From the NCBI RefSeq assembly GCF_032586235.1, contig NZ_JAWHTD010000003.1:62001-126000 (forward strand): a DNA stretch of 64,000 bases. Direction: 5' to 3'. The position numbers and the translations under genes were made by a program. Source of the stretch: Aestuariicoccus sp032586235. Its GTDB lineage: Bacteria; Pseudomonadota; Alphaproteobacteria; Rhodobacterales; Rhodobacteraceae. The notes under the pieces were generated by a model. It did no database searches and was not told the origin of the DNA. It saw only the letters and a program-made list of their open reading frames with translations. Below, one piece after another: positions 17,150 to 25,766 of this stretch (positions are counted from its first letter, which is position 1; each line of letters begins with the position of its first letter).

Positions 17150-19600
17150 ATGCCCGAGATCCAATCCGCCGAGACCCCGAACGGCAAACACCTGCCGTCC
17201 CATGCCAAAGTCGTCATCATCGGCGGCGGCGTGGTGGGCTGCTCGATCCTCTTTCACCTGGCGAAATTCGGCTGGAAGGATGCGGTGCTGCTGGAGCGAA
17301 ACGAGTTGACCAGCGGGTCGAGCTGGCACGCGGCCGGGCAGATCCACACAATCAGCTCGGACCCCAACATCAGCCGCCTGCAAAGCTACACGATCGACCT
17401 TTACCGCGAGATCGAAGAGACCTCGGGCCACAGCGTCGGGCTGCACATCACCGGCGGGTTCTATCTGGCCTCCAACAAGACGTGGTACGATTACCTCAAG
17501 CGCGAGCGGTCCAAGGCGCGCTACATGGGGCTGCATCAGGAATTCATCTCGCCGCAGGAAGTGGCTGACCGGCACCCGCTGATCGACCCCAAGCATTATC
17601 TGGCGGCCCTCTGGGACGATCAGGACGGCGATCTGGACCCCTCGGGCGCGACCTATGCCTTCGCCAAGTCCGCCCGTCACCACGGCGCGCAATACTTCAC
17701 CCACACGCCCGTCACCGCCACCACCCAGCGCGCCGACGGCAGCTGGGACGTGACCACGCCCCGTGGCGTCATCAACGCCGAGCACATCGTCAATTGCGGC
17801 GGGCTCTGGGCGCGTGAGGTCGGGCATATGCAGGGCGTGCACCTGCCCGTCCAGCCGATGGAGCATCACTACCTGCTGACCGAGGATATCCCCGAGGTGG
17901 CGGCCGCCGAAAGCCGCCTGCCCTGCGGCATCGACTACGAGGCGAACATCTATTTCCGGCAGGAACGCAAGGGGCTGCTGCTGGGCACCTACGAACAGAA
18001 AGGCACGCCCTGGAAGGTCGGCGGCACGCCCTGGGATTTCGGGCACGAGCTGCTGCCGCCCAACCTCGACCAGATCGCCGACCGGCTGGAGTTCGCCTTC
18101 GACCGCATCCCGGTGCTGGGCGAGGTGGGCATCAGGCAGGCGATCAACGGCCCCTTCACCTTTGGCCCCGACGGCAACCCGATGATCGGCCCAGTGCCGG
18201 GAATGCGCAATTACTGGTGCGCGGTGGGGGTGATGGCCGGGTTCTGCCAGGGCGGCGGGGTCGGGCTGACGATGGCCGAATGGATGATCGACGGCGAACC
18301 GGGGATCGACGTCTGGGCGATGGATGTCGCGCGCTTCGGCGACTGGGCCACGCCCGACTGGGGCACGGTCAAATCGACCGAGAATTACGAGCGGCGCTTC
18401 GTGATGACCTTCCCGAACGAGACCCTGCCCAAGGGCCGGCTGCAAAAGACCACCGCGCTTTACGACCGGCTGGTGGCGAAGGGCGCGCGCATGGGGCAAA
18501 GCTTTGGTCTGGAACACGCGCTGTGGTTCGCCGACGGGCCCGAGGATGCGCACGAGGAGCCGACGTTCGAGCGCAACCGGAGCCACGATTACGTCGCCCG
18601 CGAGGTGGCCGCGGTGCAGAACGCCGTGGGCGGGATCGAGATCGCGAATTTCGCCAAGCACGACTTCCGCGGCCCCGGCGCGCGTGCCTTCCTGGAAAGG
18701 GTGTTGGCCGGGCGTCTGCCCGCGCCGGGGCGCCTGTCGCTGACGCCGATGCTGACCGAGAAAGGCAAGCTTTACGGCGATCTGACCGTTGGCTGTCTGG
18801 CCGAGGATCACTTCATGCTCTTCGGCTCGGGCGCGATGCAAGAGGCCCACCGGCGCTGGTTTACCCGCGCCCTGCCCGATGATGTGACCTATGCCAATGT
18901 CAGCGACGACTGGCACGGCGTGGCCCTGTCCGGCCCACAGTCGCGCGCGCTGCTGGCGCGGATCACCCGCGACGACGTCAGCGCCGACGCTCTGCGGTTC
19001 CGCGACATCCGCCGGACATTCGTGGGCGGCGTGCCGGTGATCCTGAACCGCCTGTCGTTCTCGGGCGAACTGGGGTTCGAGATCTATTGCCGCCCGCATC
19101 ACCTGCTGCGTCTGGCCGAGGCCGTCGAAGAGGCGGGTGCGGTTCTGGGCTATCGCTGGTACGGTGCGCGGGCGCTGATGTCGCTGCGGCTCGAGAAAGG
19201 CTGGGGCGCCTGGGGGCTGGAATACCGGCCCGATTTCGATGCGGTGGCGGCGGGGCTGGACGGGTTCATCGACTTCTCCAAGGAGTTCACCGGCAAAGCC
19301 GCGACCGAGGCCCTGCGCGCCAAAGGCCCGGCGTCGCGGCTGGTGACGCTGACCATCGACGTGGACGGCATCGACGTGTCGGGCGACGAGGCGATCCTGA
19401 AGGACGGCGCGGCGATTGGCTATGTGTCCTCGGGCGGCTATGCGCACCGGGTCGGCCGGTCGATGGCGATGGGCTATGTCACCGCCGAGAGCGCCGCACC
19501 GGGGACGGCGGTGCAGGTGGAGACCCTGGGCGAGATGTACGGCGCCGTGGTCGAAGGCGGCCCGGTCTACGATCCGGGCGGCGCGAGGATGCGGGGGTGA
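17150..19600 (+). CDS. FAD-dependent dimethylglycine/sarcosine dehydrogenase-like protein
   Basis: 816 residues. N-terminal DAO domain with the FAD motif IIGGGVVGC (23-31). His60 in SSWHAAG corresponds to the histidine that binds FAD covalently in dimethylglycine dehydrogenases. The C-terminal half is a GcvT-like folate-binding module (about 430-800; ALSGPQSRALLARI, GELGFEIYC). Expected chemistry: oxidative N-demethylation of a methylated glycine with the methyl captured on tetrahydrofolate. Rhodobacteraceae carry many paralogues, so the substrate cannot be assigned. Divergent LysR gene 16147-17052. Confidence 0.85.
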   Translation: MPEIQSAETPNGKHLPSHAKVVIIGGGVVGCSILFHLAKFGWKDAVLLERNELTSGSSWHAAGQIHTISSDPNISRLQSYTIDLYREIEETSGHSVGLHITGGFYLASNKTWYDYLKRERSKARYMGLHQEFISPQEVADRHPLIDPKHYLAALWDDQDGDLDPSGATYAFAKSARHHGAQYFTHTPVTATTQRADGSWDVTTPRGVINAEHIVNCGGLWAREVGHMQGVHLPVQPMEHHYLLTEDIPEVAAAESRLPCGIDYEANIYFRQERKGLLLGTYEQKGTPWKVGGTPWDFGHELLPPNLDQIADRLEFAFDRIPVLGEVGIRQAINGPFTFGPDGNPMIGPVPGMRNYWCAVGVMAGFCQGGGVGLTMAEWMIDGEPGIDVWAMDVARFGDWATPDWGTVKSTENYERRFVMTFPNETLPKGRLQKTTALYDRLVAKGARMGQSFGLEHALWFADGPEDAHEEPTFERNRSHDYVAREVAAVQNAVGGIEIANFAKHDFRGPGARAFLERVLAGRLPAPGRLSLTPMLTEKGKLYGDLTVGCLAEDHFMLFGSGAMQEAHRRWFTRALPDDVTYANVSDDWHGVALSGPQSRALLARITRDDVSADALRFRDIRRTFVGGVPVILNRLSFSGELGFEIYCRPHHLLRLAEAVEEAGAVLGYRWYGARALMSLRLEKGWGAWGLEYRPDFDAVAAGLDGFIDFSKEFTGKAATEALRAKGPASRLVTLTIDVDGIDVSGDEAILKDGAAIGYVSSGGYAHRVGRSMAMGYVTAESAAPGTAVQVETLGEMYGAVVEGGPVYDPGGARMRG

Positions 19601-19660
19601 GGGGTTTCTGACCCATCCTTTTCATTGCACCAGAAGTCGCGGAATTAAGGCCGAAGGCCG

Positions 19661-19706
19661 CCGCGACCAGCGCCTGCCCGTCCCGGCGGGCTGGCGCTGG
19701 TCGCGG
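19661..19706. terminator. long bidirectional hairpin between convergent genes
   Basis: Perfect 14-bp arms, 19661-19674 and 19693-19706, enclosing an inner GCCCG / CGGGC stem. It lies between the flavoenzyme stop (19600) and the convergent MBL gene stop (19744). No T-run is present. A processed bidirectional terminator or a dispersed repeat are both possible. Confidence 0.6.
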
Positions 19707-19743
19707 CTTGCGCCCGACGGAAAGACCCGGCCCACGCTCAAGC

Positions 19744-20541
19744 CTAAACCTCGATCTCCCACGCCGGGCCAGCATCCAGCCGGCGGATGTGCCCAGCGGG
19801 GCCTTCGGGGAACACCGCACTGACAATTGGGTCGTGCCCCGGCACGACCAGCTTGCGGTCAGACGCCAGCGCCTCGAGCCGGGTGTAGCCCTCCAGCATC
19901 CGTTCGACATCGACGACGATGGGAAACGGCTTGTGCCGCCAGAGGTTTTCGTAGAAATGCGCGGCGTCCGAGGCCAGTACCAGCCAGCCCGCCTTGGTCC
20001 GCACCCGCACCGCCTGCAAGCCCCGGCTGTGACCGCCGATGCAATGGACGGTGACACCCTCGGCCACCTGCGCGTCGCCGTCGTAGAACACCACCTTGCC
20101 GGCATAAAGCCGCAGGACCGCCTCGCAGACATGCGCCGCCGTGAACGGCATCCGCAGGGTGTCGTGGCACATGCAGGGCCCGGTGGCATAGGCCATCTCG
20201 GCCGCCTGCCGATGCAGCCGCGCGTTGGGAAAAAGGTGCAGACCCCCGGCATGATCGTAATGCAGATGCGTCACGATCAGATCGGTGATGCGATCCGGCC
20301 GCACCCCGAGCGGCGCCAGCGCCGTCACCGGGTCGCTGCGGATCGGGCGGCCCCGAGCCTGCCCCTCGGCGGCGTCGTAACCGGTGTCCACCAGGATCGC
20401 CTCATCCCCCCGCCGCAAAAGCCACATGAAGTAATCCATCGGATGCGGCGCGTCATGCGCGTCGTCGAAGATAAAGCTGTCGGCCCGCGTGCGGTTGTTC
20501 CGGTCGGAGTATTTGACCGCGAAAACCTCCCACTCGCTCAT
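19744..20541 (-). CDS. MBL-fold metallohydrolase (N-acyl homoserine lactonase-like)
   Basis: 265 residues. Zinc motif H92-x-H94-x-D96-H97 in THLHYDHAGG, downstream GGHSRGLQ histidine, SDAAHFYEN aspartate, and PGHDP near the C terminus: the AHL-lactonase / glyoxalase II arrangement. Substrate unknown; in Rhodobacteraceae such proteins often sit in catabolic loci rather than quorum quenching. ATG 20541 overlaps the upstream ABM gene by four bases, forming a two-gene operon divergent from the 20907 operon. Confidence 0.85.
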   Translation of the reverse strand: MSEWEVFAVKYSDRNNRTRADSFIFDDAHDAPHPMDYFMWLLRRGDEAILVDTGYDAAEGQARGRPIRSDPVTALAPLGVRPDRITDLIVTHLHYDHAGGLHLFPNARLHRQAAEMAYATGPCMCHDTLRMPFTAAHVCEAVLRLYAGKVVFYDGDAQVAEGVTVHCIGGHSRGLQAVRVRTKAGWLVLASDAAHFYENLWRHKPFPIVVDVERMLEGYTRLEALASDRKLVVPGHDPIVSAVFPEGPAGHIRRLDAGPAWEIEV

Positions 20542-20828
20542 GTCCAGACCTGTTCGTAAAGCGCGATGTGCTTGTCTTCGACCAGGTCGCCGATCGCGTC
20601 GTCGAAGCGGGCGAAATGGGGTGTGGCAAGATGCGCGTCGAAATCCGCCCGCGTCCCGTAAAGTTCGTAGAGGAACACCTCGTCGGGACGATCCTCTGCG
20701 TGGCAGACGTCGAACCGGTGGCACCCGGGTTCGTCCCTCAGCGACGCGGCGGCATTGGTCCGCACCAGCTCCAGAAAGCGCGGCGCGGTGCCGGGCCGGA
20801 GCTTGAAGGTGACCGTGACGGCATACAT
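20538..20828 (-). CDS. ABM-domain putative monooxygenase
   Basis: 96 residues, a single dimeric alpha-beta barrel antibiotic-biosynthesis-monooxygenase domain (VTFKLRPGTAPRFLELVRTNAAAS, EPGCHRFDV, FLYELYGTRADFDAHLATPHF). Family members oxidise quinols without cofactors or act as small-molecule isomerases, so function stays open. First gene of the two-gene operon with the MBL hydrolase. The divergent intergenic region contains a GTATAC dyad. Confidence 0.82.
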   Translation of the reverse strand: MYAVTVTFKLRPGTAPRFLELVRTNAAASLRDEPGCHRFDVCHAEDRPDEVFLYELYGTRADFDAHLATPHFARFDDAIGDLVEDKHIALYEQVWT

Positions 20829-20855
20829 GGCATCTCTCCCGTTGTTGCATTTTTT

Positions 20856-20867
20856 AACGTATACATT
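20856..20867. promoter_or_regulatory. candidate GntR operator (GTATAC dyad)
   Basis: AACGTATACATT, a near-perfect palindrome centred on GTATAC, lies in the 78-bp gap between divergent starts 20828 and 20907. FadR/FCD-subclass GntR proteins commonly bind such dyads, and one is encoded as the third gene of the operon (23011). Confidence 0.5.
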
Positions 20868-20906
20868 ATCAAGACCCCTGTCGATTCACGAATCCGGGGC
20901 CCTGCC

Positions 20907-21998
20907 ATGCCGCAAACCTACGACATCGCCGTCTTTCACGGCGACGGCATCGGGCCCGAGATCATGCGCCCGACGCTCGACATTCTGAACGCTCTGGCGG
21001 CGGCGTCGGGCGGGTATCGCCTGCGTTTTACCGACGCGCCCGCCGGGGCCGCGCATTACGCCCGGACGGGCGATGCGCTGCCCGAAACGGCGCTCGCCCT
21101 GGCGCGCGGGGCCGATGCGATCCTTCTGTCGGCCATGGGCCTGCCCGACATCCGCTATCCCGACGGCACCGAGATTTCGCCGCAGATCGCGCTGCGCAAG
21201 GCGCTGACGCTCTTTGCAGGGGTGCGTCCGGTGACGGTGCGGGCGGGCCAGCGCACGCCGCTGAACCTGCCGCCGGACCGCGAGATCGACTTTGTCCTGA
21301 TCCGCGAAAGCACCGAGGGGCTGTTTCACACCCAAGGCCGGGGCGAGGTCAGCGACACCGAGGCGCGCGAGACCCTTTTGATCACGCGGGACATCTCGGA
21401 ACAGCTGTTTCGCTTTGCCTTCGACATGGCCCGCAGCCGCAAGGAAGACGGGCGCGGGCCGGGCCGGGTGACCTGCGTGGACAAGGCCAACGTCTTTCGC
21501 GCCTTCGCCTTTTTCCGCGGCATCTTTGATGAAGAGGCCGCCCGCCACCCGGATCTGACCGCCGATCACGCCTATGTCGACGCCACCGCGCTTTGGATGG
21601 TGACGCGGCCCTGGGACTTTGACGTGCTGGTGACGGAAAACATGTTCGGCGACATCCTGTCGGATCTGGGCGCGGGGCTGATGGGCGGGCTGGGGCTTGC
21701 GCCCTCGGCCGACATCGGCGCGGATCACGCCGTGTTCCAGCCTTGCCACGGATCGGCCCCCGACATTGCCGGGCAAGGGGTGGCAAATCCCTTTGCGATG
21801 ATCCTCTCGGCGGCGATGATGCTGGACTGGCTGGGCACGCGCCACGGCAACGAAGCGCTTAATGCAGATGCGCGGCGGCTGCGCCGCGCGGTCGAGACGG
21901 TCGTGCGGGACAGCGCTGCGCTGACCCGCGACCTGGGCGGCACGGCCAGCACGCAACAGGCCGCCGCCGCCGTCGGCGCGGCGCTGGAGGCGGTATGA
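20907..21998 (+). CDS. isocitrate/isopropylmalate-dehydrogenase-family beta-decarboxylating dehydrogenase
   Basis: 363 residues. N-terminal HGDGIGPEI, then RESTEGLF in place of the isopropylmalate-type REnTEG. Catalytic Lys in CVDKANVF, and metal/NAD region VTENMFGDILSDLGAGLMGGLGLAPSA (read as motif, split here by known family positions). Expected to oxidise and decarboxylate a 2-hydroxyacid with NAD and Mg/Mn, as in tartrate/D-malate dehydrogenases. It is not the leucine-pathway enzyme by context: it leads an operon with a Gfo/Idh oxidoreductase and a GntR regulator. Four-base overlap with the next gene. Confidence 0.85.
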   Translation: MPQTYDIAVFHGDGIGPEIMRPTLDILNALAAASGGYRLRFTDAPAGAAHYARTGDALPETALALARGADAILLSAMGLPDIRYPDGTEISPQIALRKALTLFAGVRPVTVRAGQRTPLNLPPDREIDFVLIRESTEGLFHTQGRGEVSDTEARETLLITRDISEQLFRFAFDMARSRKEDGRGPGRVTCVDKANVFRAFAFFRGIFDEEAARHPDLTADHAYVDATALWMVTRPWDFDVLVTENMFGDILSDLGAGLMGGLGLAPSADIGADHAVFQPCHGSAPDIAGQGVANPFAMILSAAMMLDWLGTRHGNEALNADARRLRRAVETVVRDSAALTRDLGGTASTQQAAAAVGAALEAV

Positions 21999-23014
21999 AC
22001 CCCAAGCTGCGCATCGCCTGCGCCGGGGCGGGGTATTTCAGCCAGTTCCACATCGGCAGCTGGCAGCGGCTGGAGGGGGCAGAGATCGTCGGCCTCTGCG
22101 ACCACGCGCCGGGGCGCGCGGCGGCGACCGGCCTGCCGGCCTTCACCGATCTGACCGCGATGCTCGCGGCCGCCGCGCCCGACCTGCTGGACATCATCCT
22201 GCCGCCGCCCGCCCATGCCCAGGCGATCCGTGCAGCGCTGGCCGCCGGGCTGCGCTGGATCGTCTGCCAAAAGCCCTTTTGCACCAGCCTCGACGAGGCG
22301 CGCGCGGTGACGCAAGAGGCCGAAGAGGCGGGCGCGACCCTGATCGTGCACGAGAATTTCCGCTTTCAGCCCTGGTATCGCGCGATCAAGACAGCGCTTG
22401 GGGACGGCCTTCTGGGACAGGTGCAGAACGCCACCTTCCGGCTGCGCCCCGGCGACGGGCGGGGCCCCGACGCCTATCTCGACCGGCAGCCCTATTTCCA
22501 GACCATGCCGCGCTTTCTGGTGCAGGAAACCGCGGTGCATTGGGTCGACACCTTCCGCTTTCTCTTTGGCCCGCCCAACGCGGTCTATGCCGATCTGCGC
22601 CGGCTCAACCCGGCGGTCGCGGGCGAGGATGCGGGCCATATCGTCTTTGATCACGACAGCGGGCTGCGCGCGGTCTTCGACGGCAACCGGCATCTCGACC
22701 ACGCCGCCGAGAACCTGCGCCGCACCATGGGCGAGGCGCTGATCGAAGGCACCGAGGGCAGCCTGAGGCTGCTGGGGGACGGGTCGCTCTGGCATCGCCG
22801 GTTCGGCGCATTGGGGGAAATCCGCCTGCTGCCGCCCGACAGCTGGGAGGGGTTCGGCGGCGATTGTGTCCACGCCTTACAGGCGCATGTCCTGGCCGCA
22901 TGGCGCGACGGCGCCCCGCCCGAGAACCGCGCCGCCGATTACCTGCCGGTACTGGAAACGGTCGAGGCGATCTATGCCTCGTCGGCCCAGGGCCGCAAGG
23001 TGGCGCTGGCATGA
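21995..23014 (+). CDS. Gfo/Idh/MocA-family oxidoreductase
   Basis: 339 residues. N-terminal Rossmann motif ACAGAGYFSQFH (residues 9-20), the EKP-like segment appearing as CQKPFC, then the C-terminal Gfo/Idh alpha-beta domain with HENFRFQPWY and QETAVHWVDTFRF. These enzymes oxidise or epimerise sugars, inositols or sugar acids using NAD(P). The EKP glutamate is replaced by glutamine (CQKPF), which may alter catalysis. Overlaps both neighbours by ATGA, so it is tightly coupled within a three-gene operon. Confidence 0.85.
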   Translation: MNPKLRIACAGAGYFSQFHIGSWQRLEGAEIVGLCDHAPGRAAATGLPAFTDLTAMLAAAAPDLLDIILPPPAHAQAIRAALAAGLRWIVCQKPFCTSLDEARAVTQEAEEAGATLIVHENFRFQPWYRAIKTALGDGLLGQVQNATFRLRPGDGRGPDAYLDRQPYFQTMPRFLVQETAVHWVDTFRFLFGPPNAVYADLRRLNPAVAGEDAGHIVFDHDSGLRAVFDGNRHLDHAAENLRRTMGEALIEGTEGSLRLLGDGSLWHRRFGALGEIRLLPPDSWEGFGGDCVHALQAHVLAAWRDGAPPENRAADYLPVLETVEAIYASSAQGRKVALA

Positions 23015-23676
23015 CCGGGCCGGGTACGCGCGTGGATCAGGCCGTGGCCCGGCTGCGCGAGATGATCTTCAGCGGCGATCTGGCGCCGGGGTCGGACCAT
23101 CTGGAGACCGAACTGGCCGCACGTCTGGGCATGTCGCGCACGCCGCTGCGCGAGGCCGCGCTGATCCTCGAGGCGCAGGGGCTGGTCGCGGTGCGGCCGC
23201 GGCGGGGAGTGCGAATCCAGCCGCTCCTGCCCGGGGACATGCGCGAGATCTACGAGATCCTGACCGAGCTCGAAAGCCTCGCCGCCGCCCGCGCCGCCGA
23301 GGCGCGGCAGCCCGAGGCCGAGCTGGCCGGGATGACGGCGGCGATCGACGACATGGACCTTGCGCTGGCCACGGGCGATCTGACCAGCTGGGCCGAAGCG
23401 GACGATCGGTTTCACGCCGAACTGGTGCGGCTTTCAGGCAGCAGGCGTATCGCGGGGATCGTCGGCATGTTGGCCGATCAGGTGCGCCGCGCGCGACGTC
23501 TGACGCTGCATATGCGGCCCCTGCCCACCGCGTCGAACGACGATCACCGCCGGGTGCTGGCCGCGATCCGCGCGGGCCGCCCCGACGAGGCGCGGCGGCT
23601 GCACCGCGCGCATCGGCAAGCGGCGGGCGAGATGCTGGTCGGCCTGCTGGAAAAGCACCACCTGCGCCAGGTCTGA
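23011..23676 (+). CDS. GntR-family regulator, FCD (FadR) subclass
   Basis: 221 residues. Winged helix-turn-helix at about 8-75 (LAARLGMSRTPLREAALILEAQGLV), followed by the all-helical FCD ligand domain with its metal-binding pattern (ADDRFHAELVRLSG, later HRRVLAAIRAG and HRQ). ATG 23011 overlaps the preceding stop by four bases. Probably an autoregulated sensor of the operon's carboxylate substrate, acting at the GTATAC dyad at 20856. Confidence 0.88.
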   Translation: MTGPGTRVDQAVARLREMIFSGDLAPGSDHLETELAARLGMSRTPLREAALILEAQGLVAVRPRRGVRIQPLLPGDMREIYEILTELESLAAARAAEARQPEAELAGMTAAIDDMDLALATGDLTSWAEADDRFHAELVRLSGSRRIAGIVGMLADQVRRARRLTLHMRPLPTASNDDHRRVLAAIRAGRPDEARRLHRAHRQAAGEMLVGLLEKHHLRQV

Positions 23677-23684
23677 GCCCGCGC

Positions 23685-24512
23685 CTACCCCATATCGCGC
23701 TGATAGATCCAATCGTGGTCTGGGTGGTTCTTGAACCGCCATTTGCGCAGCGGCCCGGCCATGACGTTGAGGTAATACATGTCATACCCATAAGGCGCGC
23801 CGCAGGGGTGGTGCCCGCGCGGCACCAGCACCACGTCGTGGTTCGACACGCTCATGGTCTCGTCCAGCGATCCGTCCTCGGTCCAGACCCGCTGGTGGCC
23901 ATAACCCTGCGCCGGGTTCAGGCGGTGGTAATAGGTCTCTTCGAGATAGGTCATGTTGGGGTAATCGTCCTCGTCATGCCGGTGCGGCGGGTAGGAGGAC
24001 CAGTTGCCCGCAGGCGTGAAGACCTCGGTCACCAGAAGGCTGTCGGCCACGTCGCGGCCCTCCATGGCGATGTTGTTGATGTAGCGGGTGTTGCCGCCCT
24101 TGCCGCGCTCTTCCAGCGAGATGCCCGCGGGGCCGATGATCTGCGCGTCATGGCCGCCGTGGCCCGGCGCGCTGCACACGGCAAGCGCGCACTCGGTCGT
24201 CGCCCGAGCCGACCAGCCGGTGCCGTTGGGCAGATAGACGCAATGCGGCGGGGTGCGGTCGAACACGTCCATCCGGTCGCCCAACTCGCCAAAGTCGCGG
24301 CCCGCGCCGGAGATGTCGGCCTTGCCCTCGACCAGCACCAGGATCACCTCGCGGTCGCCGGTGTCGTCCTGGGCCACCTCGCCCGGCCGCAGCCGGTAGA
24401 GATCGAAGCCGACATAGGACCAGCCAGCCGACAACGGGCCCTGCGCGCCCTCGACGGTGATGTGATGGACGCGCCCGGTGTCGCCCAGCGGTTTGCGCAG
24501 CAGATCGCTCAT
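23685..24512 (-). CDS. iolB: 5-deoxy-glucuronate isomerase
   Basis: 275 residues, double cupin of the KduI/IolB family. Metal-ligand motif SYPPHRHDEDD, followed by LEETYYHR and a further GHHP histidine near residue 245, as in IolB. Known: converts 5-deoxy-D-glucuronate to 2-deoxy-5-keto-D-gluconate in myo-inositol breakdown. The other iol genes (iolA, C, D, E) are absent here, so the role may be with a related uronate. Start 24512 follows a good AAGGAG. Convergent with the GntR gene, with 8 bp between stops. Confidence 0.88.
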   Translation of the reverse strand: MSDLLRKPLGDTGRVHHITVEGAQGPLSAGWSYVGFDLYRLRPGEVAQDDTGDREVILVLVEGKADISGAGRDFGELGDRMDVFDRTPPHCVYLPNGTGWSARATTECALAVCSAPGHGGHDAQIIGPAGISLEERGKGGNTRYINNIAMEGRDVADSLLVTEVFTPAGNWSSYPPHRHDEDDYPNMTYLEETYYHRLNPAQGYGHQRVWTEDGSLDETMSVSNHDVVLVPRGHHPCGAPYGYDMYYLNVMAGPLRKWRFKNHPDHDWIYQRDMG

Positions 24513-24800
24513 GTCACTTTCTCCTTCAGCTTGGCTGGCGCAGTCGGGCAATGAACGGGCCGCGTGCGAAGACCTTTTCGCGCGACGGCGCGGTTAACAG
24601 AATGCGGCATCGGCGGGCACCTCGCAAGAGTCTGGCAGGGCCCGGACGCGGGATCCCGGGCAAGCTCTGGCGCGGTGGAACACAGATCTGACGCCATTCG
24701 GCAACAAATTTCGATCCGTGGGGTTGACAGAACGCGGATGCAACGGCCCACTTAGGCGCGGTGTGTCGGGGGAAATCCGGCACAACTCAGGGAGGAAATA
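24513..24800. other. divergent promoter region iolB / tct operon
   Basis: 288 bases. A TTGACA hexamer at 24724-24729 could be a -35 element for the tct operon, but no good -10 is found at 17-18 bp. GGGAGGAAATA before 24801 is the ribosome site. No operator-like dyad was recognised, and the GTATAC element of 20856 is not repeated. Confidence 0.4.
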
Positions 24801-25766
24801 ATGAACAAACGTCTTATCAAGGCGCTCGTGACGGGCGCCGTTCTCGGCATGAGCGGCGGGGCCGCCATGGCGGCGGAATGCATCGCACCGGCCAATCCGG
24901 GCGGCGGCTGGGATTTCACCTGCCGTCAGATCGGCAAGATTCTGTATGACATCGGACAGGTCGATCAGCCCGTGCAGGTCACCAACATGGCCGGCGCAGG
25001 TGGCGGTCTGGCCTATGCGCATGTGGTCACCGAGCGAAACGACGATCCGGATCTGATCGTCGCGGCCAGCTCGGCCACCTCGACCCGTCTGGCGCAGAAC
25101 GCCTTTGCCGGCATGACCGCCGATCAGGTGCGGTTCGTCGGCGCTATCGGCGCCGATCCGGGCGTGATCGTCGTCGCGGCCGACAGCGAATTTCAGTCGC
25201 TGAACGACCTGGTCGAGGCGATCAAGGCCGATCCCGGTTCGGTGGCCTTTGCGGGCGGCTCGGCCGTGGGCGGGTTCGACCACCTCAAGCCGCTGATGAT
25301 CCTGCAGCGCGCGGGCTTCACCGACATCACCAAGGTGAAATACATCGGCGTCGATGGCGGCGCGGACGCCATCACCCAGACCGTGGGCGGCTTTACCCAG
25401 GCGATGACCGGCGACATGTCCGAAATCGTGGGCTTTCTGAAATCCGGCGACGTGCGCGCCATCGCGGTTCTGACCGAAGAGCGCGTGCCGGGCTTCGAGG
25501 ACATCCCCACCGCCAAGGAACAGGGCTATGACGTGGTCGCGGTGAACTGGCGCGGGCTTTACGTGCCCAAGGACATCAGCGACGAGCAGTTCGACGCATG
25601 GGCCGCCAAGCTGCAGGCGGTGGCCGACAGTGACGAGTGGAAAGAGGCCATGGCCGCGAACGGCCTCGCGCCCTTTACCAAGGTCGGGTCCGATTTCCAG
25701 GGCTATGTCGACCAGGTGGTCGCCGAGATCCGCCAGCTGTCGAAAGACATCGGGGTGATCCAGTAA
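24801..25766 (+). CDS. tripartite tricarboxylate transporter substrate-binding protein (TctC family)
   Basis: 321 residues. Signal peptide with cleavage near GGAAMAAE (residue 24), then the Bug/TctC fold: CIAPANPGGGWDFTCRQI ligand loop, TNMAGAGGG, GGSAVGGFDHLKPL. Binds a carboxylate (citrate, tricarballylate, sugar acid or similar) in the periplasm and delivers it to TctAB. First gene of a five-gene operon. Its TAA shares one base with the tctB ATG (TAATG). Confidence 0.9.
   Translation: MNKRLIKALVTGAVLGMSGGAAMAAECIAPANPGGGWDFTCRQIGKILYDIGQVDQPVQVTNMAGAGGGLAYAHVVTERNDDPDLIVAASSATSTRLAQNAFAGMTADQVRFVGAIGADPGVIVVAADSEFQSLNDLVEAIKADPGSVAFAGGSAVGGFDHLKPLMILQRAGFTDITKVKYIGVDGGADAITQTVGGFTQAMTGDMSEIVGFLKSGDVRAIAVLTEERVPGFEDIPTAKEQGYDVVAVNWRGLYVPKDISDEQFDAWAAKLQAVADSDEWKEAMAANGLAPFTKVGSDFQGYVDQVVAEIRQLSKDIGVIQ

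Noticed and set aside
20503..20512. Further GAGTATTT copies (also near 12587 and 26650)
   Set aside because: They lie in coding sequence and lack the AAGAAGAAGC half, so they are chance matches.
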